Part shown: one piece after another, positions 1 through 7,240 of the stretch
How the letters are laid out: every line of letters starts with the position of its first letter
Numbering within the stretch: the stretch's first letter is position 1
DNA from: JAZLJD01 sp045617725
GTDB taxonomy: Bacteria > Bacillota > Clostridia > Lachnospirales > Lachnospiraceae
Assembly: GCA_045617725.1 (NCBI GenBank)
Contig: JAZLJD010000012.1
Coordinates: 1-19,558, forward strand
Length of the DNA stretch: 19,558 nt
Reading direction: 5' to 3'
Notes under the pieces: model-generated
Seen by the model: only the letters and a program-made list of their open reading frames with translations
Told to the model about the DNA's origin: nothing
The model's database searches: none
Made by a program: the position numbers and the translations under genes

Positions 1-21
1 TCGCTCTGCTTTGTCATTGCT

Positions 22-39
22 AGAGAGCACTCCTGTAAT
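22..39. repeat. IS110 right-end subterminal inverted repeat
   Basis: This is the arm downstream of the transposase. Its reverse complement, attacaggagtgctctct, matches 1474-1490 at about 15 of 17 positions. A caattg motif lies just inside both arms, but at different spacing. Confidence 0.55.
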
Positions 40-95
40 CCAGCACCAATTGAACTCTTGGCGGACGTTATCTGCTACAGTATGTGCTTTTTATA

Positions 96-1370
96 TTAGG
101 CAGCTTCTGGCCTGATGATGTCCTTTCGGAACTTTTCCTCATCAAAGTCACAGCCTGTTTGTAATACTACGTAAAAAACTCTGATTGCCTTACATGCAAC
201 TGCTATCTTGGCCTGCATTCCTCCAAGTGGATTCTTGGTTCGATTCCTGTAATAAAGGAATACATCTTGGAATGCTGGATTCCAGTTCATCAGCGCTCGT
301 GCTGATTCATACATTGTTCTTCGTAGTTTTCGCCTGCCCCTCTTACTGATTCTTGGCTGACCTTTCTTTTTGCCAGAGCTCTTCTTGACTATCTCTAGTC
401 CTGCAAGCTTCTGTATCTGCTTTGGGTCAGTGAAACGTCCGATATCACCAACCTCTGCAACAAAGCCAATCACAGTACTCATACCTACTCCTTTAATGGC
501 GAGCAGTTTCTCCACATTTGGAACTTCTTTTACTTTTTCTTCCAGGTATTCATCTAATCTTTTTAGCTGTTCTGCTTTAAGGATGTAGTCATTTACAAGA
601 ACCCATATCTCTAGCCTTGCAGCCTCACCGGCTTCTAATCCTACACTGTTTTGTGCTGCTCCTATCAGGGTCTGAGCCCTCTTTATCCCTGCCGCACGCA
701 CCTTTTCATCACGCCATATCTGATTGATTCCACCTGCTCCGATTTTAAGGATATCCTGTGGAAGTGGAGCCTCCTTAAGAAGCATGAGACCACTGGTTGA
801 ATCCCAATCGGCATAACACTCAAAATACTCTGGGAAGAACTTCTGTAGCCATCCCTGTATCTGATTTGACAGACGTATATGCTGTTTCATGATCTGATCT
901 CTGCAAACAGAGGCCTCTCTGATTTCAGCATACACTCCACTTGGAAGATAAGAAGTTGAAAACCTTCCATCCTTCACAAGTAACGCTATTGTCTTTGGAT
1001 CCTTTAAATCACTCTTTTCAGGGCTGTTGTCATCCAGTTCCATACTTCTGTTTACTGTAAAAGGATTAACTGTTACAAGCTGAATATCATGGTCCTGTAA
1101 GAACTTCTGAAAAGTAAGCCAGTAGCAACCGGTAGGCTCACAGCCGACAATAACCTTTTTCATTTCGGTCCTATTCAGGAGTTCCTCTGTCCAACGAAGG
1201 AATGTAAGGAATCCCATTCCGGTATTGCTAAACTTAAATACTCTTCTTGAAAGTTCAAATCCTCTCCAGTCAAACGCTCTGCAGAAGTGAGTCTGTGATC
1301 CAACATCAACTCCAACGATAAGTGTGTCGCTTGTTACTTGCTTAAGTCTGTCATTCTGTGTTAAATTCAT
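96..1370 (-). CDS. IS110-family DEDD transposase/recombinase
   Basis: This 424-residue protein is a full-length IS110-family recombinase, which moves its element through a circular intermediate and in studied members is guided by an element-encoded bridge RNA. The N-terminal RuvC-like DEDD domain shows GVDVGSQTHF near residue 20 (first Asp), CEPTG near 77 (Glu), and SDLKDPKTIALL near 120 (paired Asp). The C-terminal Transposase_20 part shows IKGVGMSTVIGFVAEVGDI followed by a basic SKRGRRKLRR stretch, with the conserved Ser expected in that region. The start has a GGAGG eight bases upstream. The frame is intact, so the element may be active. The family call is certain; the subgroup is not. Confidence 0.95.
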   Translation of the reverse strand: MNLTQNDRLKQVTSDTLIVGVDVGSQTHFCRAFDWRGFELSRRVFKFSNTGMGFLTFLRWTEELLNRTEMKKVIVGCEPTGCYWLTFQKFLQDHDIQLVTVNPFTVNRSMELDDNSPEKSDLKDPKTIALLVKDGRFSTSYLPSGVYAEIREASVCRDQIMKQHIRLSNQIQGWLQKFFPEYFECYADWDSTSGLMLLKEAPLPQDILKIGAGGINQIWRDEKVRAAGIKRAQTLIGAAQNSVGLEAGEAARLEIWVLVNDYILKAEQLKRLDEYLEEKVKEVPNVEKLLAIKGVGMSTVIGFVAEVGDIGRFTDPKQIQKLAGLEIVKKSSGKKKGQPRISKRGRRKLRRTMYESARALMNWNPAFQDVFLYYRNRTKNPLGGMQAKIAVACKAIRVFYVVLQTGCDFDEEKFRKDIIRPEAA

Positions 1371-1473
1371 TTTAGAAACCTCCAGTTTGTGTAAAGTGTT
1401 TTTTCATCCGGCCAAGATGAACACCTTTATCTTACCTAGAGGTTTTCTTTTATTCAATTGACGTTATTTCTGA
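1371..1473 (-). ncRNA. Structured noncoding leader of IS110 element, candidate bridge RNA region
   Basis: About 100 bases lie between the transposase start and the left-end repeat. Read on the minus strand they contain a stem-loop at 1393-1428: AAAG/CTTT and TGTT/AACA around one bulge, then CATC/GATG closing a TTGGCCG loop, with an AAA internal bulge. In the IS110 branch the bridge RNA is encoded in this upstream noncoding end. The hairpin is seen; the bridge-RNA role is inference from the family. The region is shorter than the roughly 180-nt example I know, so the RNA might extend beyond it or be encoded elsewhere. Confidence 0.3.
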
Positions 1474-1490
1474 ATTACAGGAATGCTCCT
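1474..1490. repeat. IS110 left-end subterminal inverted repeat
   Basis: This is the arm upstream of the transposase, attacaggaatgctcct. The same stretch, extended to 1460-1488, also resembles 64-88 in direct orientation (gacgttat, then ctg, then tacag, then tgct). The right end therefore carries both a direct and an inverted version of the left-end sequence. Confidence 0.55.
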
Positions 1491-1497
1491 CATCTGC

Positions 1498-1629
1498 TCA
1501 CTTGAGATTTCTAAAGAAAACCATCGCCGGCTCGGGCCAGTCCTCGTCTTCGTGCAGGTACGCCTTTATATTGGGGACGAAGCCATAACCTCCATCTACT
1601 GCGTTGCAATATGCAAAAATTATACCATA
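1498..1629 (-). pseudogene. Coding remnant between IS110 element and HipA-like gene
   Basis: Directly after the stop of the HipA-like gene, and in the same frame, the minus strand stays open for 43 codons. It reads like real protein: NAVDGGYGFVPNIKAYL, then HEDEDWPEPAMVFFRNLK, then TGA. No start codon with a ribosome binding site lies between the preceding stop and this stretch. The stop falls within about 10 bases of the inferred IS end. I infer a fragment of an accessory gene that lost its 5' part and was possibly cut by the IS110 insertion. I do not recognise the family. Confidence 0.3.
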
Positions 1630-2436
1630 TTAGAATAGATAACCATACTTCCGAATCTGTTGGAACAGGATTGTTTTGACGCGCTCACGGATCTCCGGGG
1701 AGTACAATGTGGCGCCATCCAGCAGTTCTTCCACATCCTGTTTTGTAAATTTCCAGGTAATATTTTTCCCTGCTGCCGCTTCCGACACATCCAACTGTTC
1801 GTCAAAACTGCTGCTGATGGTTTTGGCTTTACATTCGCCCATCAACTCCGGGGTATCGGCAGACAGGGGATAATCCATGGTTGTGTCAGACAACAGGCAT
1901 GCACCGTTATCAAAAATAGGACAATATCTAAATTCATTCTTTGCATTCATCAGAACTGCAATATTATGCAGGTGGCGGTCCTCATTCAAAAACAGTGCGT
2001 CCACGGTAAACAGGACATTAAGATAGCGGTCAAAATCCTTCAGGCCGGTGAGAATCTCAACTTGGTTGCAAAGGAAGTGAAACCGTTCATTCACGTCATG
2101 AATACGCCAAACCGCCTCATAAAAGTTCCTATTGTATTTTGTTTTAAACAGTCTTTCCAGCGTTATAATCTGCCATCCGCTCTCGATAAAATCCTTGCTC
2201 GAAGCACCGTTATAGACAGTTCTCTTGTATTTCATTGTTTCTAACTCATAAAGCACAAAATCGCCGGCCTTTAGTGTCGATTTCTCCAGCAAATGCGAGA
2301 CTACATATTCAGCCAGCCCTTCATATCCGGTATAGTCAGCCTTATACCATGTGCCGTCGCATTCCCATTTGAGTTGATTACCCTTTGAAGATTTATGATC
2401 CGTTATATACAGATTCTGCTCCAACAATTCAACCAT
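1630..2436 (-). CDS. HipA-like Ser/Thr kinase lacking the N-terminal subdomain
   Basis: This 268-residue protein resembles the kinase core of HipA-family toxins. Visible elements are a Ser/Gly-rich loop SSKGNQLKW at residues 16-24 (analogous to the flexible P-loop carrying the autophosphorylated Ser in HipA), an ATP-binding Lys in WYKADY (K32), a Glu in the helix GYEGLAEYV, the catalytic loop NEDRHLHNIAVL with D153 and N158, and the DFG-like metal site PIFDNGACLL (D176). Full HipA is about 440 residues; the N-terminal subdomain is absent and the first 10 residues lead straight into the kinase. The start overlaps the stop of the upstream HTH gene (TAATG), so the two are translationally coupled. 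It is probably a toxin-like kinase, but its target is unknown and a regulatory kinase is possible. Confidence 0.8.
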   Translation of the reverse strand: MVELLEQNLYITDHKSSKGNQLKWECDGTWYKADYTGYEGLAEYVVSHLLEKSTLKAGDFVLYELETMKYKRTVYNGASSKDFIESGWQIITLERLFKTKYNRNFYEAVWRIHDVNERFHFLCNQVEILTGLKDFDRYLNVLFTVDALFLNEDRHLHNIAVLMNAKNEFRYCPIFDNGACLLSDTTMDYPLSADTPELMGECKAKTISSSFDEQLDVSEAAAGKNITWKFTKQDVEELLDGATLYSPEIRERVKTILFQQIRKYGYLF

Positions 2437-2984
2437 TATTTTCTCTCCACCTTAAGCCAGAATTCATCTTCCGCCATCCGTCCGGCAGTCTTTTCGATAA
2501 TCATCAAGGGATCATAAAACGGCAAATCCAGCAGTTCCAACTGGATTTTCATCTTGTCTCGCGTCTGCGGAAAACAACGTGATTCCAGAAAGTCCTTATA
2601 GTCCTCGAAGGTCGGTTTCTTATTGGCACCAAAAGCCTGAAACATAATATTGCTATCATAGTTGATGATTTCAACTTTCTCATTCATTTCATCAACTTCG
2701 ATAATCGTACAGATCGACTGCCTAAACATGTAAGTCAGACGAAGGCGATACTTCATGTCCGGAAGAACTATCTTCCGCTTAAGTGCATCCTCTTTCAATG
2801 CATAGACGGCCAATACTACGGGACCCGTAATCGGATCCTCGGAAGCTTCCATCCGCACTACCGTCGGCTTCGAGCAGCCCAGCAGCCGGGCAAACTCCTG
2901 CTGCGATAAGTCCAGTTCTTTCCTAACTGCTCGGATCTCTTCTGCGGTTGTATATGCCGGTACGGCAAACTGTTTTTCCTTCAT
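2436..2984 (-). CDS. XRE/HipB-like regulator with HipA-associated C-terminal domain
   Basis: This is a 182-residue protein. Residues about 15-47 (EIRAVRKELDLSQQEFARLL, then GCSKPTVVRME) are a clear XRE-type helix-turn-helix. Residues about 75-182 form a second domain that begins as beta strands (KYRLRLTYMF) and ends in FLESRCFP, TRDKMKIQLELLDLPFYDPL and AEDEFWLKV. I associate this last pattern with the region just ahead of the kinase core in some HipA-like proteins. ATG at 2984 is chosen because AAGGTG lies six bases upstream; a GTG at 2993 would bury that site. It probably represses its own promoter (operators at 3007-3101) and restrains the kinase. HTH call is firm; the origin of the C-terminal domain is inference. 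Confidence 0.8.
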   Translation of the reverse strand: MKEKQFAVPAYTTAEEIRAVRKELDLSQQEFARLLGCSKPTVVRMEASEDPITGPVVLAVYALKEDALKRKIVLPDMKYRLRLTYMFRQSICTIIEVDEMNEKVEIINYDSNIMFQAFGANKKPTFEDYKDFLESRCFPQTRDKMKIQLELLDLPFYDPLMIIEKTAGRMAEDEFWLKVERK

Positions 2985-3006
2985 AGTCTTCACCTTATAT
3001 GCACAC

Positions 3007-3024
3007 TTAATGTAATTGCATTAA
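3007..3024. promoter_or_regulatory. Inverted repeat overlapping the hip promoter -10
   Basis: Perfect 6-bp inverted repeat TTAATG-N6-CATTAA that covers most of the -10 element. Its half-site differs from the two upstream repeats, so it may bind something else or be a weaker site. Confidence 0.5.
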
Positions 3025-3048
3025 AGCATAAAAATAAAACCCTGTAAA
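3020..3048 (-). promoter_or_regulatory. Promoter of the HipB/HipA-like operon
   Basis: On the minus strand, TTTACA (3043-3048), a 17-bp spacer and TTTAAT (3020-3025) form a good sigma-A promoter. It sits 36 bases upstream of the chosen ATG at 2984. Its -10 lies inside the inverted repeat 3007-3024, and two further inverted repeats lie upstream of the -35. Confidence 0.65.
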
Positions 3049-3054
3049 GATAAA

Positions 3055-3069
3055 TAATCATATTGATTA
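3055..3069. promoter_or_regulatory. Operator 1 of the HipB-like regulator
   Basis: Perfect inverted repeat TAATCA-N3-TGATTA, seven bases upstream of the -35. It has the same half-sites and spacer length as 3087-3101, and both are followed by a related tract (cttttaagtcc and ctttagtcc). A perfect dyad next to an XRE gene is the usual pattern for an autoregulatory operator. Confidence 0.6.
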
Positions 3070-3086
3070 CTTTTAAGTCCGAAATA

Positions 3087-3101
3087 TAATCATTTTGATT
3101 A
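3087..3101. promoter_or_regulatory. Operator 2 of the HipB-like regulator
   Basis: Second TAATCA-N3-TGATTA dyad. Centre-to-centre distance to operator 1 is 32 bp, almost exactly three helical turns, so two bound dimers would sit on the same face of the DNA. Confidence 0.6.
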
Positions 3102-3103
3102 CT

Positions 3104-3181
3104 TTAGTCCTGCAAATCGAAGAAATACTGTTTCAAAAGGTCCATGGCCTCGTCCTTGCAGGCGGTTCGGTAAGCTTTTGG
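3104..3181 (-). pseudogene. Possible tail of a decayed gene
   Basis: The minus strand is open for 25 codons before a TAA at 3104-3106 and reads plausibly as protein (AYRTACKDEAMDLLKQYF, then FDLQD). The frame is closed upstream by a stop at 3182-3184 and has no start with a binding site. It may be a remnant predating the hip module, or chance. The rest of this intergenic region (to 3244) shows nothing I can name. Confidence 0.2.
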
Positions 3182-3244
3182 TTACAGCAAGAGTATGTTT
3201 ATTTTATTACAACAATTCAAGTTGAACTTGAGCAGCAGGATTTC

Positions 3245-3273
3245 TTGTAATATCCGACGACAACTGATATACT
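3245..3273 (+). promoter_or_regulatory. Promoter of the lipoprotein gene
   Basis: TTGTAA (3245-3250), a 17-bp spacer and an extended -10, TGATATACT, with the hexamer at 3268-3273. The expected transcript start near 3280 would leave no room for a leader before the ATG at 3283, which supports the ATG at 3316 as start. Confidence 0.6.
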
Positions 3274-3315
3274 TTACGGTAAATGGATAAAAACGAAATT
3301 ATGAAGGAGCATCTT

Positions 3316-4281
3316 ATGAGATATAAAGCGACTTTGAGAATGATAGTGACGATAGCGGCATGCGGACTTCTTTTATGCGCTTGCGGGGAGACTTCGACAG
3401 ATGCCCCTGTTCAGATTCCTTCAGCATCGGAGATGAATAACGAGGCTAAAGATGATACAGCATCGGAGATGAATAACGAGGCTAAAGATGATGCCGGCGA
3501 TAACGAACTTACGCCGTCGCCGGCCCCGCAGGATATACCTACAAATCCGTCTGAAGAACCCTCCGAGAATCCCCAAGCAGTTTCCGGGCTCCCGGAAGTG
3601 TACAGGTGCGAGGACGATTATGATTCGTTTTTTGCGCCGGTAGGGTCCTATTATAAAGTCATGGCAATTGAGCTGCCGCAGATTATTGTGTGGGAAGACG
3701 GCAGATGGGGTATGATTGAGACTCTGCACGGTAGCCATTACGGATACATTACTGAGGATTTCCGCATAACAAAGGCCAGAGTCGTCTACCTCGACAGTTA
3801 TGACGAGTCCGGTAAGCTGATCGACAGTGTTGTAAAAGTCGAATACGAAGACACAAGCGCTCGTGATCATGCAATGATGGATTATCCCTATTTCCCTGAA
3901 GATTACGGATACGAGGCAAGTGACTCCTATGACGAAGGCTTTTACACCTACGTTGCCGACACTGCCAACCGACTTAATGAATACTATGGGGCAACGCTCC
4001 GTCATATGGGCACCCGAACGTTCTACTACACGCTTTCCAAAAACATTGATGCCGGAATGCCGTGTGACTACAATTTTGAAGTGGCCGATAGTAACTATAT
4101 CCGAGTATTTATGTTTGTATCTTCGGACACGCTTTGGGATTGTCTGGATGAATCCGGTTCTTATTCCGGAACGTTAACATACATGGTTGATTGCAGCAGA
4201 GGCGGATATTATCCGACTGAAATTGAAGATCCATCAAACATCGAAGCGAAGGTATACGGCGAAGCGCATATGCCGAATTGA
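3316..4281 (+). CDS. Acidic secreted lipoprotein of unknown function
   Basis: This 321-residue protein has a lipoprotein signal: basic MRYKATLR, a hydrophobic stretch, and lipobox LCAC with the modified Cys near residue 23. It is therefore expected to be anchored to the outer face of the membrane. A long Asp/Glu/Ser/Pro-rich linker follows (about residues 24-85), including a 12-residue tandem repeat. A soluble domain of about 230 residues rich in Tyr and Asp completes the protein. ATG at 3316 is preferred because AAGGAG is six bases upstream; two earlier in-frame ATGs lack a binding site. I recognise no catalytic motif or family. The linker style resembles that of the lipoprotein at 9475-11130. 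No clear terminator follows. Confidence 0.8.
   Translation: MRYKATLRMIVTIAACGLLLCACGETSTDAPVQIPSASEMNNEAKDDTASEMNNEAKDDAGDNELTPSPAPQDIPTNPSEEPSENPQAVSGLPEVYRCEDDYDSFFAPVGSYYKVMAIELPQIIVWEDGRWGMIETLHGSHYGYITEDFRITKARVVYLDSYDESGKLIDSVVKVEYEDTSARDHAMMDYPYFPEDYGYEASDSYDEGFYTYVADTANRLNEYYGATLRHMGTRTFYYTLSKNIDAGMPCDYNFEVADSNYIRVFMFVSSDTLWDCLDESGSYSGTLTYMVDCSRGGYYPTEIEDPSNIEAKVYGEAHMPN
3424..3495 (+). repeat. 36-nt in-frame tandem duplication
   Basis: Two adjacent 36-base units are identical over their first 33 bases and encode ASEMNNEAKDDT and ASEMNNEAKDDA in the linker of the lipoprotein. The near identity indicates a recent duplication. Confidence 0.9.
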
Positions 4282-4366
4282 AATGTCGACGATTATGATT
4301 CAATGAAATAGCAATCTTAAACAAAATCTGACCTAATATTAATACAACTCCCGCCTGCTCAAACCA

Positions 4367-7009
4367 TTATTTTCTGCGAAAGATTTTATCAAAGAACGAA
4401 GGGCGTTCCTTTTTTCGCCTCTGCAAGTCGTTCTTTATCATCCTGTTTATCGTGGCATACTTAGCTATTGAAGGATATTGTCTGGTCAGATCCCTTGAAA
4501 TTTTATATGCCCTGCGAACTAAATCTATATCATCTTTCACTGTACTCATTTTGACCAATGCCAAAACTACCTCATAATATGAATCGGGCGACTCAGTCTC
4601 AACTACGAGTTGTGCAGAGATATCAAGCGCTGCCAAAAAATATTTTTTGGCAGCATCAAGGTTCCCCTCATCTTTATGCAAACTACCCCAATTTATGTAA
4701 CAACTATACAGACCGCGACGATGTTCAATCGTACTGCTTTCGTCTACCAGTTGCTTCGAGATCTCAAAAGCTTTCTCATAATACTCTTCGGCGACAGTAA
4801 AATCATGTTCGGCTCTATATATTTCCCCCAACTTATTACAGTTTACAGAGAAGTTGTATCGTGCTACCATCGTATCGGTCTCATCAATCAGTCGTTCACC
4901 GATTTCAAGGGCTCTTTTATAATATTCTTTGGCAGTGGCATGATTCTTTTCGGCCTTGTAAATGTCCCCCATTCTGTCATAGCTTACGAACAAATTGTGA
5001 AGTGCTTCGATGGTCTCACATTCATTCAAAATCTGCTCTTTAATTTCGAAACCTTTATTATAATATTCCAACGCGGTAGTATGTTCTCCGGTGATTGCAT
5101 ATAAATCTCCCAATTTGTCATAAACTAAGGTCAGATTCCGTCTGTCCGCAATTGCATCGGTTTCGTCTGCCAGTTGTTTCCTGGTTTCTAAAACCTTTTC
5201 ATAGTATTCCTCAGCCGCGACAAGGTCACCTTCCGCTTTGCACAGGTCTCCCAAATTCATAAAACTTCCCGTCAAGTCACGCAATGCTTCAAGTGTACCG
5301 GCTTCGACTACCATTCGTTTACAGATTTCATAACACTTTTCATAATAACCTTTGGCTGTAGTGAAGTCTCCCGCGGTCGCGTATAATTTCCCCAGTCTGT
5401 CATAACTTACAGACAAATCTTGCCATTCTTCAATCGTCCCACTCTCGTCTTTCAGATGTTCTCTGATTGCAAGGGCTTTCTCATAATACTCTCCGGCGAC
5501 AGCGAAATCGCCCGCAGATTGACACAACTCCCCTAAGCAATCGTAACTTAACCCCAGATTACTTAGTGCCAAGTGTGTACCGGTTTCATCTGCCAACTGT
5601 TCTCTAATCTCAAGACATCTTTTATAATAATCTCCGGCGGCAGTTGTATTACCCTCTTCCTTACTCAGATCTCCCATACGCTCAAAGCTGGTAGCTAAAC
5701 ACCGACGCGTTTCGACCGCTTTCGGCATCTGATTATAGCGTTCTTCTGCATACTTCTGCATACGTTCATATGCTTCACGAGCTTCCTTAAATTGACCCAA
5801 AGCTTCCCGCATTTCGCCCAAATTCGCAAGACACCATATAAGATTATCGTCTTCCAGCGGGTTCTCTGCCCTCTCCAGTGCGGCTACCAGTTTTTCCTGC
5901 CAGTACACGGAAGTAAGATAGTTCCTTTCTACGCCATCACCGTTCGCGTACATGCTTACAAGCTTTTCTATAGCTTCCGGTAATCCTGCTTCGGCGGCAA
6001 CCGTAATCATGCTGACCGCATGTTCGTTGTCCCTCTCGACATCAATTCCGCCCAGATATGCGAGGCCAATAAGAAAATTATGCTCCGGGTCCGGGTTGTT
6101 CTCTTTTATTGCAATAGACTTTAAAGCCTCCGCCATGGCATTCTCATCATTGCCGTCAACAGGAAGCTGAATGTCCTTAAAAAGTCGCGACAGAAGATCC
6201 CTGTCGGTTGCAACTAATTCCGCAGGAATTACTTCTTTGCCCATCTTTACGGCATCCGGATATTCGTTTTTGATTATCCAGTTGTCCGGTTCGGTAACAT
6301 TAGGCGTTACGGCCAGCGTGACGAGACTGCTTTTTTGCATCGCATCCTTAATGGCATCGTTCCAGCCTTCACCGGGCACAAGGAATTCATCATACCAGAT
6401 AGCAATGTCACGACAAAAAGGAATTCTGTGAATGAGTCTCATAAGTTCCTTGGCATAGATGCGGTCTTTCTTGCGGTAACTCAAGAAAATGTAAGCGTCA
6501 AAGGCCGCACGGACACGGGCCGCCCTCTCATCACCCACCAAAAGTACATCCAACTGTTTTGACAGTTTCTCGGCATAGGGAATCGCGGTTATATCGGTCG
6601 ATGTTCTGTCCAGCAACTGAACATCTCCATAGCCGGCCCCGATATGGTTCATGCGCTCCGTAAAAATGTCAGCGATACCCGGTTCAACAGCTATCGGCAG
6701 TATCGGAATATGATTCTCCATGGCATATCTGTATTCATACGAACAAGCCCTGTTATCGCTAAAAAGGAACTTCGTAGTAATCACTACCACAAAAAGTTGC
6801 ATATCTGACAGCTGCGATGCGAGTTCTGTCTCGTCAAAACCAGCCTTCGGCTCAGTTTCATAGTAAATCGCACAATTCTGTGTTGTAAAAATATCCTCAC
6901 AGATTTCCTCAAAGTGCTTTCCAAAGTCCGCCGGATGACATGAAAACCATACGCGGGGTTTCCCCTGCGGTGATAAATCGGTAACTGTTCTTACTGACAA
7001 TTTTGACAT
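4367..7009 (-). CDS. Double-TIR, Sel1-like and TPR repeat protein
   Basis: This 880-residue cytosolic protein has four parts. Residues about 17-110 are a divergent TIR domain (KPRVWFSCHPADFG, then FVVVITTKFL). Residues about 168-265 are a more typical TIR domain (AFDAYIFLSYRKKDR, IWYDEFLVPGEGW, and NWIIKNEYPDAV, with E249 at the place of the usual catalytic Glu). Residues about 308-372 are Sel1-like repeats. Residues about 390-800 are a TPR array in which the key Gly recurs at 446, 493, 540, 587, 634, 681, 728 and 775. The C-terminus is basic. AGGGGG lies eight bases before the start. TIR domains can be NAD-consuming effectors or protein adaptors and TPRs bind partners, so a sensing or immunity role is possible but unproven. 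It appears to be transcribed alone. Confidence 0.9.
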   Translation of the reverse strand: MSKLSVRTVTDLSPQGKPRVWFSCHPADFGKHFEEICEDIFTTQNCAIYYETEPKAGFDETELASQLSDMQLFVVVITTKFLFSDNRACSYEYRYAMENHIPILPIAVEPGIADIFTERMNHIGAGYGDVQLLDRTSTDITAIPYAEKLSKQLDVLLVGDERAARVRAAFDAYIFLSYRKKDRIYAKELMRLIHRIPFCRDIAIWYDEFLVPGEGWNDAIKDAMQKSSLVTLAVTPNVTEPDNWIIKNEYPDAVKMGKEVIPAELVATDRDLLSRLFKDIQLPVDGNDENAMAEALKSIAIKENNPDPEHNFLIGLAYLGGIDVERDNEHAVSMITVAAEAGLPEAIEKLVSMYANGDGVERNYLTSVYWQEKLVAALERAENPLEDDNLIWCLANLGEMREALGQFKEAREAYERMQKYAEERYNQMPKAVETRRCLATSFERMGDLSKEEGNTTAAGDYYKRCLEIREQLADETGTHLALSNLGLSYDCLGELCQSAGDFAVAGEYYEKALAIREHLKDESGTIEEWQDLSVSYDRLGKLYATAGDFTTAKGYYEKCYEICKRMVVEAGTLEALRDLTGSFMNLGDLCKAEGDLVAAEEYYEKVLETRKQLADETDAIADRRNLTLVYDKLGDLYAITGEHTTALEYYNKGFEIKEQILNECETIEALHNLFVSYDRMGDIYKAEKNHATAKEYYKRALEIGERLIDETDTMVARYNFSVNCNKLGEIYRAEHDFTVAEEYYEKAFEISKQLVDESSTIEHRRGLYSCYINWGSLHKDEGNLDAAKKYFLAALDISAQLVVETESPDSYYEVVLALVKMSTVKDDIDLVRRAYKISRDLTRQYPSIAKYATINRMIKNDLQRRKKERPSFFDKIFRRK
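4610..5821 (-). repeat. 141-bp periodic repeat array coding for TPR units
   Basis: The TPR region is built from successive 47-codon units with no insertions or deletions between residues 446 and 775; the first interval (398 to 446) is 48. Each unit carries a GxL/I, a YY(E/K)K(A/C) and an (E/D)E(T/S) position. The DNA shows diverged but aligned repetition. Confidence 0.8.
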
Positions 7010-7033
7010 AAACTATCCCCCTACTATCTACTT

Positions 7034-7039
7034 ATTATA
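7034..7039 (-). promoter_or_regulatory. -10 element of the TIR/TPR gene
   Basis: Perfect TATAAT on the minus strand, 24 bases upstream of the ATG at 7009. The best -35 at 17-bp spacing is only TTCCAA. The transcript leader would be about 20 bases. Confidence 0.4.
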
Positions 7040-7240
7040 CAGCAACTTCTTGTTAATTGGAACGGTGGGAACAGTGGGGACGGGGGTTTTTAGCACATTG
7101 AAGCAGTGAAGCATTGCATTGGGGCGTTCTTCTTGTCACGGGGAACGCCCTTTGTCGCGGCTGCAATAAAAAAACGCCTCCTGTGGGCCGTGCGAGAAGC
7201 AATTCATATATAGGGGGCGAAGCAATTCGCTGAAAGGTAT

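Larger units (their letters stand above)
22..1490 (-). mobile_element. IS110-family insertion sequence (ends approximate)
   Basis: A DEDD transposase with short noncoding flanks makes this an IS110-family element. The ends are placed from an imperfect inverted repeat (22-39 against 1474-1490, about 15 of 17 matching) and from a direct repeat (64-88 against 1460-1488). Subterminal inverted repeats are a known mark of the IS1111 branch, whereas the longer noncoding stretch upstream of the transposase is more like the IS110 branch, so the subgroup is open. The true ends may lie several bases outside the repeats, and the low-coordinate end is near the window edge. No target duplication is expected for this family and none was seen. 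Confidence 0.65.

Noticed and set aside
1660..2244. 194-codon plus-strand open frame
   Set aside because: It is a shadow of the HipA-like kinase gene, whose catalytic motifs are intact.
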